DNA from: an uncultured Oscillospiraceae bacterium
Lineage (GTDB): Bacteria; Bacillota; Clostridia; Oscillospirales; Acutalibacteraceae
NCBI GenBank assembly: GCA_958366985.1
Contig: CATXDC010000005.1
Location: forward strand, 1-64,000
Length of the DNA stretch: 64,000 bases
Reading direction: 5' to 3'
Part shown: positions 19,101 to 26,547 of the stretch, piece after piece
Position numbering within the stretch: position 1 is the first letter of the stretch
Layout of the letters: each line of letters starts with the position of its first letter
Notes under the pieces: generated by a model
Database searches by the model: none
Seen by the model: the letters and a program-made list of their open reading frames with translations, nothing else
What the model was told of the DNA's origin: nothing
Program-made: the position numbers and the translations under genes

Positions 19101-20405
19101 CTGCTTTTAACCAAACCTCAAATAACTCTCAGGCAGATATACCGCTGCTGTGCCGTTCAGTTTCAGGAGGGAGATGTGCTTCACTGGTGGCACAGACTGC
19201 CCCAAAATTCAGGAGGCACAAGGGGAGTTCGTACACGGTGCTCCGATGATTTGCTTTGGCTTCCCTATGCTGCGGCAAAATACTTTGAGGCAACGGGGGA
19301 CACTTCCTTTTTAGAAAAGCAGATTGCCTTTCTCCATAGTGATGAGCTTAAAGAGGGAGAAAACGAAAGGTATATAAGAGCTGAAATTTCAAATGAAAAG
19401 GGTACAGTTTACGGTCACTGCCTCAGAGCCATTGCAAGGGCTTTGAAGCTCGGCTCTCATAATCTTATTTTAATAGGAAACGGAGACTGGAACGACGGAT
19501 ATAACCGTGTAGGAACAGGCGGCAAAGGCGAAAGCGTGTGGCTTTCCATGTTTGCGGCAATGGTAATGGAAAAGTTTATACCCGTCGCCTTTGAACTGGG
19601 TGATGAAAAGGTATGCAGGATTCTTTCGGAAGAAGCGGAAAAGCTTAAAAAAGCCGTGGATGAGCACTGCTGGAACGGAAAGTGGTATCTTCGTGCTTTT
19701 TATGACAGCGGAGAACCAATGGGTGCAGGTTCAGGAGAATGCATGATAGATTCTCTTCCCCAGTCCTTTGCGGTATTTTCGGGTATGCCCAGTGAAGAAC
19801 GGGTCAAATCCGCTGTCAAAAATGCCACAGAAATTCTCGTTGACAGTGAAAACGAAATAATAAAGCTTTTTGAAAATCCCTTTACAGGCAGCGGACAGCA
19901 GCCGGGATATGTGGCGGCTTATCCTGAGGGCATAAGAGAAAACGGCGGACAGTATACCCACGGTGCAGTCTGGCTGTGTATGGCGCTTTTAAGACTTGGG
20001 GATATAAGAGGAGCTTACCGCCTTTTTGAGATGATTAATCCTGCCGCACGATGCCGCAGAAGTGAAATCGCCGAAGCTTACCGTCTTGAGCCGTATTTCC
20101 TTGCAGGAGATATTTCATCGAATTCTGCGGCAAAGGGCAGAGGCGGCTGGAGCCTTTATACAGGTTCAGCAGGATGGCTTTATACTGCCGCACTGGAATT
20201 TTTGGGAATAAAACGAGTAAAGAATAAAATCGTCGTAAAACCGAATCCCTTCGGAAACGGTGACGGATATAAAATAAGAATGGTGTGCGAAACCACTCAG
20301 ATTGAAATTGAAGCCGTAAAAGAAGCGGGAAATCCCTGTGAAGCGGTAATTCCCCTTGACGGAAAACGCCATGAAATAAAGCTTTCAATAGGCGGAGGAG
20401 TTTGA
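13146..20405 (+). CDS. Cyclic beta-glucan synthase-like GT84/GH94 protein
   Basis: A very large protein of 2,419 residues with the NdvB/Cgs domain order. After a soluble N-terminus there are membrane helices (about 220-270), then a GT84 glycosyltransferase with the DAD motif in LMMLDADTKMP (about 430) and QSYLSRSHRWIRGDWQ (about 568). More helices follow to about 790, then a glucoamylase-like domain (about 800-1200, ARRTSPTNIGMMMLSILAAK), beta-sandwich regions, and a C-terminal GH94 phosphorylase-type domain (about 1930-2400) with GFRDQLQDS, HWWHRLPQ and GNGDWNDGYNRVG. Known homologues make cyclic beta-1,2-glucan from UDP-glucose, using the GH94 part to set chain length. It is somewhat shorter than the roughly 2,800 residues of the proteobacterial enzymes. 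No exporter gene lies next to it. Confidence 0.85.
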   Translation: MSEKLSLLKPRKIEKKVKKALKDIRKNCIENIKNKNYGLLTDNYYILATLGRECIKNLKNAPKLPSENDIPVIYTVIKESAEKYGCLTEEIFISVLSDKGFSSDECALIRLMAECAYVNLFSDCQDLQKASDYINGIRNLEEIDFENIMCKVCETEKILLRDPAGVYSQCTGETKTLYRKWIGEQSKELGVSETEFAVKALSEAKKHSDHIGRYIKPDSDNMGSLWGTAAIVFPPVFALILCVLAGFFSKSILIGICLYFPLWEIVKNIAWNICGRFSGKRTLPALEIDAVPEDGKTVAAVSVLLPSDEKGRRELYKNLREMKISNGKGDISFCVLGDYRSSDHEEMPEDAAILKGCKKVIEALNKKYGGGFFLAVRRREYSVSEDCFCGKERKRGAVEALIKAMRDEKPDELELFGDIKNLQNTKYLMMLDADTKMPMNTVSRLVEAAMHPLNKCEISGGKVENGYGIFVPSAAAELLSAEKSRFSLVMAGAAGVSSYDAGTWEFYMNMFGEGIFSGKGLIDVDAFYTLMPNAFPKEQVLSHDILEGGFLRAALVPGAWVTDSFPATVQSYLSRSHRWIRGDWQNIIWIFKNTFLKGERYKNPLNTLSKYKLFDNLRRSLIPVFAAVLIFAAGFFYPMVGILLLAAAFLSVCSGEIFSAIQAVWKKGFSVFTHKRCSVGSSEIRMGLMRALISCILIPQNAFVAVDGAIKALWRTFVSRRHLLQWITAADSEKSSVKNIKRYLPSIAFAVILLFTPEIIGKTAGLFFFFAPIIYEPISERKVKTSKKELTPREREKIISYCAAMWKYYEKYAGESEHFLPPDNVQQSPVFAVARRTSPTNIGMMMLSILAAKDMGFIDSEGLYKRLKNVLDSVEKLPKYSGNLFNWYSTQTLEPIEPVYVSSVDSGNFLCCITALKSGLLKLKGEFQPLGEIAERIQRIIDETDLSFLYNEKKNLFHIGFSIEDNALTPSCYDLLMSEARMTSYFAVATRQAPEKHWGALNRTALRCGRYSGPVSWTGTMFEYYMPHILLPVYRNSLIEEALGFCLKMQKKQAEKAGVPFGMSESGYYAFDSGLNYQYKAHGAESLALKRSADKETVISPYSTFLILPFDAQGAMENLRKLEKLGLCGSCGFYEAVDFTPSRTDSRGMAVVRSFMAHHVGMSILSCANALFDGIMQKRFMEDEKMASAKSLLEEKISDASTVFEDVQKDNPPVKPDTVHEATGFFSQPNPDSPDVSLYTNGDWTSVVTSCGNGFSIYTGADITMRSEDLRNSPSGVFAFFCQGDSAQSFTYAPGYENPEKFSGEFSSTYAKFICTEDETELTQEVFVHKSVPGEIRSYTVKNSGKHRLKGEIVIYFEPVLAPFGEVRSHPAFAKLFTTAHYREDSGMLVFRKRSRESGRPLYLAAGLLGQEKFTFETSREKVLKRPLGNKSLPPDPEKFTSSCAVGDVCCAISVPVEVPSHGKVTVKAAMCAAEEEQEAKKFFTALRKENVSHEKGAASPFVSGSIEGVLALQALPHLFWNTGYSKEYEKAAQENTLKRSEMWQTGISGDYPIIYIELFGSDEDRLLPYLKICKRLYTCSLFVEIVAVCIGRKGETLKFTEKFIRDAGFGNILSCRGGVRLIDGEKTPAEVLSLLKGAAKFIVPKRSAERIGRPQKPFASSLLSPLEPVSFEDEKELEVKNGYFSENSFTVTGKPVVPWSLCLANPSFGTLVTNTSLGFTWAVNAGENKLTSWCNNPLGDFGGERLFLKADGKMYDIIRESSVRYTPKKAVYMSKYKNVKFAVEVSVAPRGFAKYVKVFCENTGSDEFSGEIYYYIEPSMGRTADFKSAVKFEKGKDGLFFRNPLNECIRTTAYLTAGEDSITLAGNRNEFFDLSLTDVQKVSTDPCGAVGKKLILPPGREDKVKFILSCGAEEESAEKITTADISGESGEGFLSVGTGDKAFDVMVNTWLPMQISNCRLMGRTGFYQCSGAWGFRDQLQDSLALLLTKPQITLRQIYRCCAVQFQEGDVLHWWHRLPQNSGGTRGVRTRCSDDLLWLPYAAAKYFEATGDTSFLEKQIAFLHSDELKEGENERYIRAEISNEKGTVYGHCLRAIARALKLGSHNLILIGNGDWNDGYNRVGTGGKGESVWLSMFAAMVMEKFIPVAFELGDEKVCRILSEEAEKLKKAVDEHCWNGKWYLRAFYDSGEPMGAGSGECMIDSLPQSFAVFSGMPSEERVKSAVKNATEILVDSENEIIKLFENPFTGSGQQPGYVAAYPEGIRENGGQYTHGAVWLCMALLRLGDIRGAYRLFEMINPAARCRRSEIAEAYRLEPYFLAGDISSNSAAKGRGGWSLYTGSAGWLYTAALEFLGIKRVKNKIVVKPNPFGNGDGYKIRMVCETTQIEIEAVKEAGNPCEAVIPLDGKRHEIKLSIGGGV

Positions 20406-20522
20406 TGGTAATTAAATATAGTGATATTAAACGAAAAATCAAAGTGGTTTTTAACAGGGTCTACAATACTTTATAATAGTGTAGAAAAAGCTTTATTTAA
20501 GTGATAAAATAATATAATAAAT

Positions 20523-20625
20523 TTCTGCGTCCGTTTTTGCGTTCGGCAGAAAAAGTGCGAATTTTACCGAAAGGAACGATACTGCACAGGGGTTTTTACA
20601 CGGGCTTTTGTGCATAAAGGTATCG
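20523..20625 (+). promoter_or_regulatory. Structured 5' leader before the M16 peptidase pair
   Basis: The main stem-loop joins CGATAC-TGCACA (20577-20588) with TGTGCA (20609-20614) and GTATCG (20620-20625), leaving a TAAAG bulge. A smaller hairpin lies at about 20523-20551. The stem ends about 13 nt before the likely start codon. I do not recognise a named riboswitch. Confidence 0.45.
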
Positions 20626-20638
20626 CAGGGTAATGATA

Positions 20639-21919
20639 ATGGAAAATATAATAAGTATGCGTCAGGTAGCGCCGGGAGTAAGGCTCTGCGCCGCACCTAC
20701 TCAGAGATTTAAAACAGCCAAAATATCCGTGAATATGGCTCTTCCCCTTAAAAAGGAAACAGCCAGCGTATATGCAGTGCTTGTCTATTTCCTTCACCGT
20801 TCATGCAGGAAATATCCCGATATGACAAAGCTCAGCAGCCGTCTTGCCTATCTTTACGGAGCTACTATTTCCGCAAGCGTTACAAAGATAGGTGAAGCAC
20901 AGGTTTTAAGACTGAGCCTTACAGCTATTGACGACCGCTTTTCACTTACTGATGAAAGCATTACAGAAAACTGTATGGACTTGCTCCTTGATATGATTTT
21001 CGAGCCCAATATAGTTGACGGTTCATTCCTTCCCCATGATGTGGGACAGGAAAAGCGTCTTATGCTCGAAAAGATTGAAAGCGAGCTTAATGATAAACGC
21101 AGCTATGCAAAGCAGCGCTGTGAAGAGATTATGTGCGAAAATGAAGCTTACGGTATCAACCGCCTTGGAACTGCCGAGGATGTAGCTTCAATAACACCTG
21201 ATTCTCTTTATGAAGCATGGCAGAACCTTCTCAAAAAAGCCGTTGTACAGATTAACGTTGTAGGTACAGCCGATGCAGATAAAATTGCCGCAGGAATAAG
21301 CCGCCGTCTTGAGGGCGTTGACCGCTCCGAGGCAGTGCTTCCTCCAACGGAGATTGTCAGAAGCGCAGAAAAGGTTCGTGAGGTTACAGAGCAGATGCCC
21401 ATAAATCAGGGCAAGCTCGTAATGGGTATGAGAGTGGACTATGATCCGCAGAAACGTGCAGCATTTTCTATTATGTGCGATGTTTTCGGCGGCGGACCTT
21501 ATTCGAGACTGTTTACCAATGTCCGTGAAAAGATGAGCCTTTGCTATTACTGCTCCGCAAGACTCAACAGCGATAAGGGCATTATTCTTATACAGAGCGG
21601 TATTGAAACCGAAAATAAAGAAAAAGCTCTTTCTGCTATAAAAGAGCAGTTTGAGATTGTAAAGAACAATCAGTTTGAAGATGATGAGCTGGAAGCTTCC
21701 AAAAAGGCGTGTGCCGATGCCCTTGACGGTTTCGGAGATACTCCTGAGGACTACGATTACTGGTGCATGAACCAGATGCTCAGAGAAAAAATTCTCACTC
21801 CCGGTGATCTTGCCGCTCAGATAAGGGAAGTAACCCGTGAGGATGTAGTAAGCTGTGCAAATAAAGTTACCCTTGACACAGTGTATATGCTTGAAGGAAC
21901 AGGGGAGGCGGAAGAATGA
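20639..21919 (+). CDS. ymfF: M16-family peptidase-like protein, inactive subunit (YmfF type)
   Basis: A 426-residue M16 (insulinase-like) protein. The zinc motif HxxEH is absent: the corresponding place reads YFLHRSCRKYPD, so it should not be catalytic alone. The usual C-terminal features are kept (FGGGPYSRLFTNVREKMSLCYY). The start at 20639 is preferred to the ATG at 20633 because AGGG then stands 8 nt away. It overlaps the next gene by 4 nt (ATGA). This active/inactive pair matches B. subtilis ymfF-ymfH, where the two halves are thought to act together. Confidence 0.85.
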   Translation: MENIISMRQVAPGVRLCAAPTQRFKTAKISVNMALPLKKETASVYAVLVYFLHRSCRKYPDMTKLSSRLAYLYGATISASVTKIGEAQVLRLSLTAIDDRFSLTDESITENCMDLLLDMIFEPNIVDGSFLPHDVGQEKRLMLEKIESELNDKRSYAKQRCEEIMCENEAYGINRLGTAEDVASITPDSLYEAWQNLLKKAVVQINVVGTADADKIAAGISRRLEGVDRSEAVLPPTEIVRSAEKVREVTEQMPINQGKLVMGMRVDYDPQKRAAFSIMCDVFGGGPYSRLFTNVREKMSLCYYCSARLNSDKGIILIQSGIETENKEKALSAIKEQFEIVKNNQFEDDELEASKKACADALDGFGDTPEDYDYWCMNQMLREKILTPGDLAAQIREVTREDVVSCANKVTLDTVYMLEGTGEAEE

Positions 21920-23193
21920 ATATTGAGAAAATAACATCGGAAAAACTGGGTGAAACCTATTATTCAATAAAGCACCCCACAGGACTTCAGATTTATGTAA
22001 TGCCCAAGGAGAACTATTCTTCGGCATACGCTGTTTTCGGAACACGTTACGGATCTACGGATACGGGTTTTAAGAGAAGCGACGAAAAGGATTTCGTAGA
22101 GATTCCCGAGGGAACAGCGCACTTTTTGGAGCACAAGCTTTTTGAAAGCGAGGAGCTGGACGCTTTTGCAAGATATGCAAAGACCGGAGCCAGCGCAAAT
22201 GCATATACATCCTTTGACCAGACCTGCTATCTTTTCTCCTGTTCGGGAGATTTTGACGCATCCCTTGAAATTCTTCTGGACTTTGTGCAGTCGCCGTATT
22301 TCACAAAGGAAACTGTCGATAAAGAACAGGGCATAATAGGTCAGGAAATAAGAATGTATCAGGATGAGCCCGGCTGGCAGGTTGAGTTTAACTGTCTTAG
22401 AGCAATGTATAAAAATCATCCCGTAAGAATCGACATTGCGGGAACTCAGGAGTCAATTGCTCAGATTGATGCAGATATGCTCTACCGCTGCTATAATACC
22501 TTTTATAATCTTAAAAACATGGTTCTTGCAGTGGTGGGAAATATCACCCCTGAGCAGGTTCTTAAAACTGCTGATAAGATGCTCAAAAAGAGCGAGGATG
22601 TAACAGTTGAGAAAATGCCTCACGATGAACCCTATGAGGTGGCATCTGATTATATTGAGCAGAAGCTTGCAGTTTCCGTTCCGCTGTTTATGCTTGGCAG
22701 CAAGGAAAATTATCCCGAAATGCAGCGTCCTCTTGACCACAGACTTAAAATGTCGGTGCTTCTTCAGATAATCGCAGGCAAGACCTCTCCTTTATATAAG
22801 CGTCTTTTTGATAAGGGACTTATTAACTCCTCCTTCGGAACTGAATATTTTGCAGGTTACGGATATTCAGCATGCCTTTTCTCAGGAGAGTCAGCAAATC
22901 CCAAAGAGGTGGCAGAGGAGATCAAAGCCGAAATCGCCGCTTTTAAAGAAAACGGAATCAGCGACGAGGATTTTGAAACTGTAAGACGCAAAATGTACGG
23001 CAGAGAGATAATGGGCTTTAACGATATTGATGAACTCGCAAACTCCTTTGTGGCATCACATTTTCTCGGCAGCTCTATTTTTGACACTGTGCGTATACTT
23101 CGTGATATGAAAAAAGAGGATGTGGAAAAAGTCCTTTCAGAGAGCTTTGATCCGTCCCTTTACTCCCTTTCGGTCATTCTTCCCAATAATTGA
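21916..23193 (+). CDS. ymfH: M16-family zinc peptidase, catalytic subunit (YmfH type)
   Basis: A 425-residue M16 protein with the inverted zinc motif intact: GTAHFLEHKLFES gives HxxEH, and the downstream Glu falls in the expected helix. It pairs with the upstream motif-less M16 protein through an ATGA overlap, so equal amounts are likely to be made. The peptide substrate is unknown; related pairs are annotated near EF-P modification or as processing peptidases. The next gene, lgt, follows after 37 nt. Confidence 0.88.
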   Translation: MNIEKITSEKLGETYYSIKHPTGLQIYVMPKENYSSAYAVFGTRYGSTDTGFKRSDEKDFVEIPEGTAHFLEHKLFESEELDAFARYAKTGASANAYTSFDQTCYLFSCSGDFDASLEILLDFVQSPYFTKETVDKEQGIIGQEIRMYQDEPGWQVEFNCLRAMYKNHPVRIDIAGTQESIAQIDADMLYRCYNTFYNLKNMVLAVVGNITPEQVLKTADKMLKKSEDVTVEKMPHDEPYEVASDYIEQKLAVSVPLFMLGSKENYPEMQRPLDHRLKMSVLLQIIAGKTSPLYKRLFDKGLINSSFGTEYFAGYGYSACLFSGESANPKEVAEEIKAEIAAFKENGISDEDFETVRRKMYGREIMGFNDIDELANSFVASHFLGSSIFDTVRILRDMKKEDVEKVLSESFDPSLYSLSVILPNN

Positions 23194-23230
23194 CCGGGGG
23201 TACATAAATTAAAAAGCAGGGAGATAATTT

Positions 23231-24277
23231 ATGAGTGATTTTACAACGGTGTACTTTCCGGGTCTCGGCTGGAGCTTTGATATTCCGTCAGTTGCGGCGG
23301 AGTTTACGCTTCCCTTTGTAGGCACTGAGATATCAATTAAATTTTACGGCGTAATAATCGCCTTCGGTTTTGCCCTTGCGGTGCTTTTCGGCGGACGCAT
23401 GGCATTCAAATGGAAGATGAGCATTGATAAAATGCTGGACGTGCTTATTTTCGGAACTTTCGGAGGAATAATCGGCGCAAGACTTTATTACGTCATTTTT
23501 GAGTGGGACTATTATGCTGCACATCCCTCGGAGATATTTAAAATCTGGCACGGCGGCCTTGCAATTTACGGCGGACTTATAGGAGCTATAATTGTAGCCT
23601 TTGTGGTTTGCAGATTCAATAAGCTTAATTTCCTCAATCTTGCCGATATGGCTGCAATGAGTTTCCTTATCGGACAGGGTATAGGACGCTGGGGTAACTT
23701 TATGAACCAGGAAGCTTTTGGTACAAATACCACTCTTCCCTGGGGAATGACCAGTCAAAAAGTTGTTGATTATATTAACAGTCATCAGGCTGAGTTCGCA
23801 GCAAACGGCATTACAATGGATCCCGATTTACCTGTGCATCCGACTTTCCTTTATGAATCAATTTGGTGTATCCTCGGTTTCTTTGTGCTCTACTACATAT
23901 GTGAGCACCACCGCAAATTCAGCGGTCAGATTATGCTCGCATACGGAGTATGGTACGGACTTGAAAGAATGGTAGTTGAGGGCATGAGAACCGACAGCCT
24001 TTATATTGCCGGAACTACCCTTAGAGTTTCACAGGTGCTTTCAGGTGTTCTTGCTTTAGTTTGTGCAATAGCTCTTATTGTGCTTCTGAGAAAATATAAG
24101 AAGAGTCCAAAACCTATTGAAGGCGTTGATTACTACTTTGATAAAGACGGCAAAAGGGTGGAGATGGTTAAAAAAGGAGAAACCGCTCCATATACACCTA
24201 ATGCCGGTACAGCTGTATTGAACGATAAGAAAGTATCCGCAGAAAAGGAGGAGAAAGACAATGGCACAGATAATTGA
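23231..24277 (+). CDS. lgt: Prolipoprotein diacylglyceryl transferase
   Basis: A 348-residue polytopic membrane enzyme that adds diacylglycerol from phosphatidylglycerol to the lipobox cysteine. Family motifs are clear: [34 protein letters not shown], and [17 protein letters not shown], which carries the signature Arg/Asn. About seven hydrophobic segments are visible. The C-terminal 60 residues are a charged cytoplasmic extension. Its last 17 nt overlap folD, whose ribosome site lies inside lgt. The GH30-like lipoprotein at 40445 is a candidate substrate. Confidence 0.95.
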   Translation: MSDFTTVYFPGLGWSFDIPSVAAEFTLPFVGTEISIKFYGVIIAFGFALAVLFGGRMAFKWKMSIDKMLDVLIFGTFGGIIGARLYYVIFEWDYYAAHPSEIFKIWHGGLAIYGGLIGAIIVAFVVCRFNKLNFLNLADMAAMSFLIGQGIGRWGNFMNQEAFGTNTTLPWGMTSQKVVDYINSHQAEFAANGITMDPDLPVHPTFLYESIWCILGFFVLYYICEHHRKFSGQIMLAYGVWYGLERMVVEGMRTDSLYIAGTTLRVSQVLSGVLALVCAIALIVLLRKYKKSPKPIEGVDYYFDKDGKRVEMVKKGETAPYTPNAGTAVLNDKKVSAEKEEKDNGTDN

Positions 24278-25121
24278 CGGAAAAAAAGTTTCCGCTGAGG
24301 TAAAGGCGAGAGTTGCTTCTGAAGTTGCCTCTCTTAAAGAAAAGGGAGTTACTCCCGGACTGGCAGTTATAATTGTCGGCGACGATTCAGCTTCACAGGT
24401 TTATGTAAGAAATAAGGAAAAAGCCTGTGCCGAAACGGGAATGTATTCTGAAAAATATGCTCTTCCCGCTGAGACAACACAGGAAGAACTTTTAAACCTT
24501 GTAAAAGAGCTTAACGGCAAAAAGGAGATAAGCGGAATACTCTGTCAGCTTCCTCTGCCGTCACATCTTAACTCCGATATCGTTATTAATGCAATTGACC
24601 CCATAAAGGATGTTGACGCTTTCCATCCGGTAAATGTGGGTAAGATTATGATTGGCGATTACGCTTTTCTTCCCTGCACACCGGCAGGTGTTATGGAGCT
24701 TATTAAGTCAGCGGGAGTTGATCCCGAGGGCAAAAACTGCGTTGTAGTAGGCAGAAGCAATATTGTAGGTAAGCCCATGGCTATGCTTCTTCTCCATAAA
24801 AATGCCACTGTTACAATCTGCCATTCAAAAACCGTAAACCTTGCTGAAATTACCAAGCAGGCTGATATCCTTGTAGCCGCTGTGGGACGTGCAAAGTTTA
24901 TTACAGGTGATATGATAAAGCCCGGCGCAGTTGTAATAGATGTAGGAATGAACCGTGATGAAAACGGCAAGCTCTGCGGAGATGTTGATTTTGAATCCGC
25001 TGAAAAAATAGCCGGAGCAATTACTCCCGTTCCCGGCGGAGTAGGTCCCATGACAATAGCGATGCTTATGGAAAATACTCTTACAGCCGCTAAAATCCAA
25101 AATGCAGATAAACTTAAATAA
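24261..25121 (+). CDS. folD: Methylenetetrahydrofolate dehydrogenase / cyclohydrolase
   Basis: A 286-residue bifunctional enzyme. [14 protein letters not shown] holds the conserved Tyr and Lys of the active site, QLPLPSHLN and [14 protein letters not shown] are the family signatures, and [17 protein letters not shown] is the NADP-binding part. [14 protein letters not shown] closes the C-terminal end. It interconverts methylene-THF, methenyl-THF and 10-formyl-[13 protein letters not shown] inside the end of lgt serves as ribosome site. Confidence 0.96.
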   Translation: MAQIIDGKKVSAEVKARVASEVASLKEKGVTPGLAVIIVGDDSASQVYVRNKEKACAETGMYSEKYALPAETTQEELLNLVKELNGKKEISGILCQLPLPSHLNSDIVINAIDPIKDVDAFHPVNVGKIMIGDYAFLPCTPAGVMELIKSAGVDPEGKNCVVVGRSNIVGKPMAMLLLHKNATVTICHSKTVNLAEITKQADILVAAVGRAKFITGDMIKPGAVVIDVGMNRDENGKLCGDVDFESAEKIAGAITPVPGGVGPMTIAMLMENTLTAAKIQNADKLK

Positions 25122-25143
25122 TACATAAATTAAGGAGTCAAAA

Positions 25144-25398
25144 ATGAACACAGATAAAAAGCTTTACAGATCCCGTGATGCAAAAATGCTTGCAGGTGTC
25201 TGCGGAGGCCTTGGCAAGTTTTTAGGAATTGACCCCACTATTATAAGAATAATCTATATTGTCCTTTCACTTTTCACCACTGCTTTTCCCGGAATTATCC
25301 TATATGTAATTCTTATGCTTGTAATTCCCGAAGAGCCTCTGGTAGATAATTCTGGATATCATCCCGGCGCCGATAATAACAATCAATTTAACGGTTGA
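25144..25398 (+). CDS. PspC-domain membrane protein
   Basis: An 84-residue protein with the PspC core: LYRSRDAKMLAGVCGGLGKF, then GIDPTIIRIIYIVLSLF and a second hydrophobic part ending LVIPEE. It probably has one to two membrane helices and may respond to envelope stress, as PspC proteins do elsewhere. Its stop codon overlaps the -35 box of the next promoter (25395-25400). Confidence 0.85.
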   Translation: MNTDKKLYRSRDAKMLAGVCGGLGKFLGIDPTIIRIIYIVLSLFTTAFPGIILYVILMLVIPEEPLVDNSGYHPGADNNNQFNG

Positions 25399-25423
25399 CA
25401 TAAGCTCAATACAATGGTATAAT
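25395..25423 (+). promoter_or_regulatory. Consensus promoter of rplU-prp-rpmA
   Basis: TTGACA (25395-25400), a 17-bp spacer, TATAAT (25418-25423): a full consensus sigma-A promoter. The -35 box shares bases with the stop codon of the PspC gene. Confidence 0.9.
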
Positions 25424-25429
25424 CAGCTT

Positions 25430-25512
25430 TGCCGCATATCCCGGGCTGTGTTTTTATGCACAAAAAGCGGTTATCCCGCCCGGAGGTAGCGAGTCTATAA
25501 TAAGGCAGGTTA
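25430..25512 (+). promoter_or_regulatory. L21-leader-like 5' region
   Basis: About 90 nt of leader with GC-rich pairable parts (CCCGGGC near 25440, and AAGCGGTTATCCCGCCCGGA near 25468) lies before rplU. Its position fits the ribosomal protein L21 leader known in Firmicutes, which lets L21 control its own operon. The fold itself was not computed. Confidence 0.45.
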
Positions 25513-25517
25513 GTCAA

Positions 25518-25829
25518 ATGTACGCAATTATCGAAACCGGCGGCAAGCAGTACAAGGTTGAAGCTGGCAACACAGTTTTCATCGAGAAGCTTGACGTTGA
25601 AGCAGGCTCCGAGATCACCTTTGACAAGGTTATCGCAGTGGGCGCCGAGGACGGCATCAAGGTTGGCGCACCCTATGTTGAGGGCGCAACTGTTACCGCT
25701 AAGGCAGTGAAGAACGGTAAGGGTAAGAAGATTACTGTTTTCACTTACAAGTCAAAGAAGAACGAAAAGCGCAAGATGGGTCACAGACAGCCCTACACTA
25801 AGGTTGAAATTTCAGCCATCAATGCGTAA
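25518..25829 (+). CDS. rplU: Ribosomal protein L21
   Basis: A 103-residue protein of normal length: [20 protein letters not shown] at the start, then [15 protein letters not shown], and [14 protein letters not shown] at the end, the classical L21 signature. It is the first gene of the rplU-prp-rpmA operon for the large ribosomal subunit. Confidence 0.98.
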   Translation: MYAIIETGGKQYKVEAGNTVFIEKLDVEAGSEITFDKVIAVGAEDGIKVGAPYVEGATVTAKAVKNGKGKKITVFTYKSKKNEKRKMGHRQPYTKVEISAINA

Positions 25830-25832
25830 CCT

Positions 25833-26165
25833 ATGATAATCGTCGAGTTTTTTAAAGGTTCCGATAAGGTTACGGCAGGTTTTTGTGTTAAAGGTCATTC
25901 AGGGATGAGTGAGGCTGGCACTGATATAGTCTGTGCGGCTGTTTCTTCCGCAGTGTATCTTACAGCTAATACAATAACCGATGTCTTGAATCTCGACCCA
26001 ATTGTCGAAGTGAAAGACGGCTTTTTGAGGCTGGTTTTCAAAACGAAAGCTGAGGCTTTAAAAGCGAAAACTTTAACCGACGGACTGGAACTTCATTTAA
26101 AAGGTCTCGAAGAAGATTATCCGAAAAATGTCAAAGTCAAATACGGAGGTGTACAAAATGCTTAA
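25833..26165 (+). CDS. prp: Ribosomal-processing cysteine protease Prp
   Basis: A 110-residue protein (YsxB family) with the catalytic His and Cys in [20 protein letters not shown]. In Firmicutes that make L27 with an N-terminal extension, Prp removes that extension. The neighbouring rpmA encodes exactly such an extended L27, so the pair is functionally consistent. It overlaps rpmA by 8 nt. Confidence 0.93.
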   Translation: MIIVEFFKGSDKVTAGFCVKGHSGMSEAGTDIVCAAVSSAVYLTANTITDVLNLDPIVEVKDGFLRLVFKTKAEALKAKTLTDGLELHLKGLEEDYPKNVKVKYGGVQNA

Positions 26166-26442
26166 AATAAACATTCAGCTTTTTGCTCATAAAAAGGGAA
26201 TGGGTTCAACCCGTAACGGCCGTGATTCAGAGTCTAAGCGCCTTGGCGTTAAGCGTGCTGACGGTCAGTTTGTTCTTGCTGGTAACATCCTTGTAAAGCA
26301 GCGTGGAACACACATCCATCCCGGCAACAACGTGGGCAGAGGTTCAGACGATTCTCTTTTCGCACTTATTGACGGAAAGGTAAAGTTTGAGCGTATGGGC
26401 AAAGACCGTAAAAAGGTCAGCGTTTATGCTGTTGAGCAGTAA
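26158..26442 (+). CDS. rpmA: Ribosomal protein L27 with cleavable N-terminus
   Basis: A 94-residue protein. It begins [20 protein letters not shown]; the first nine residues match the Prp-cleaved extension seen in staphylococci (cut after the phenylalanine), leaving AHKKG as the mature start near the peptidyl-transferase centre. The ATG at 26158 follows GGAGG inside prp; an in-frame ATG at 26128 would lie further upstream without need. Confidence 0.97.
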   Translation: MLKINIQLFAHKKGMGSTRNGRDSESKRLGVKRADGQFVLAGNILVKQRGTHIHPGNNVGRGSDDSLFALIDGKVKFERMGKDRKKVSVYAVEQ

Positions 26443-26476
26443 TTTCTGCTTTTAAGCTAATTTAAATACGTATTAT

Positions 26477-26508
26477 TAAAGACCGGCTTTTTTAGCCGGT
26501 CTTTTTTC
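26477..26508. terminator. Bidirectional terminator
   Basis: AAAGACCGGCT pairs with AGCCGGTCTTT around TTTTT, followed by a T-run. It ends the L27 operon; the convergent lipid kinase gene stops 40 nt beyond it. Confidence 0.85.
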
Positions 26509-26547
26509 TGTGCTTTTTCAGTTTGAAGAAATAGACTGATTTCGATT

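Noticed and set aside
21188..22045. 285-aa open frame antisense to the M16 peptidase pair
   Set aside because: It is a complement shadow of two well-supported genes, without initiation signals.
25430..25512. Ligand-binding riboswitch before rplU
   Set aside because: The position and the downstream genes fit an L21-type autogenous leader; no known riboswitch core is visible.
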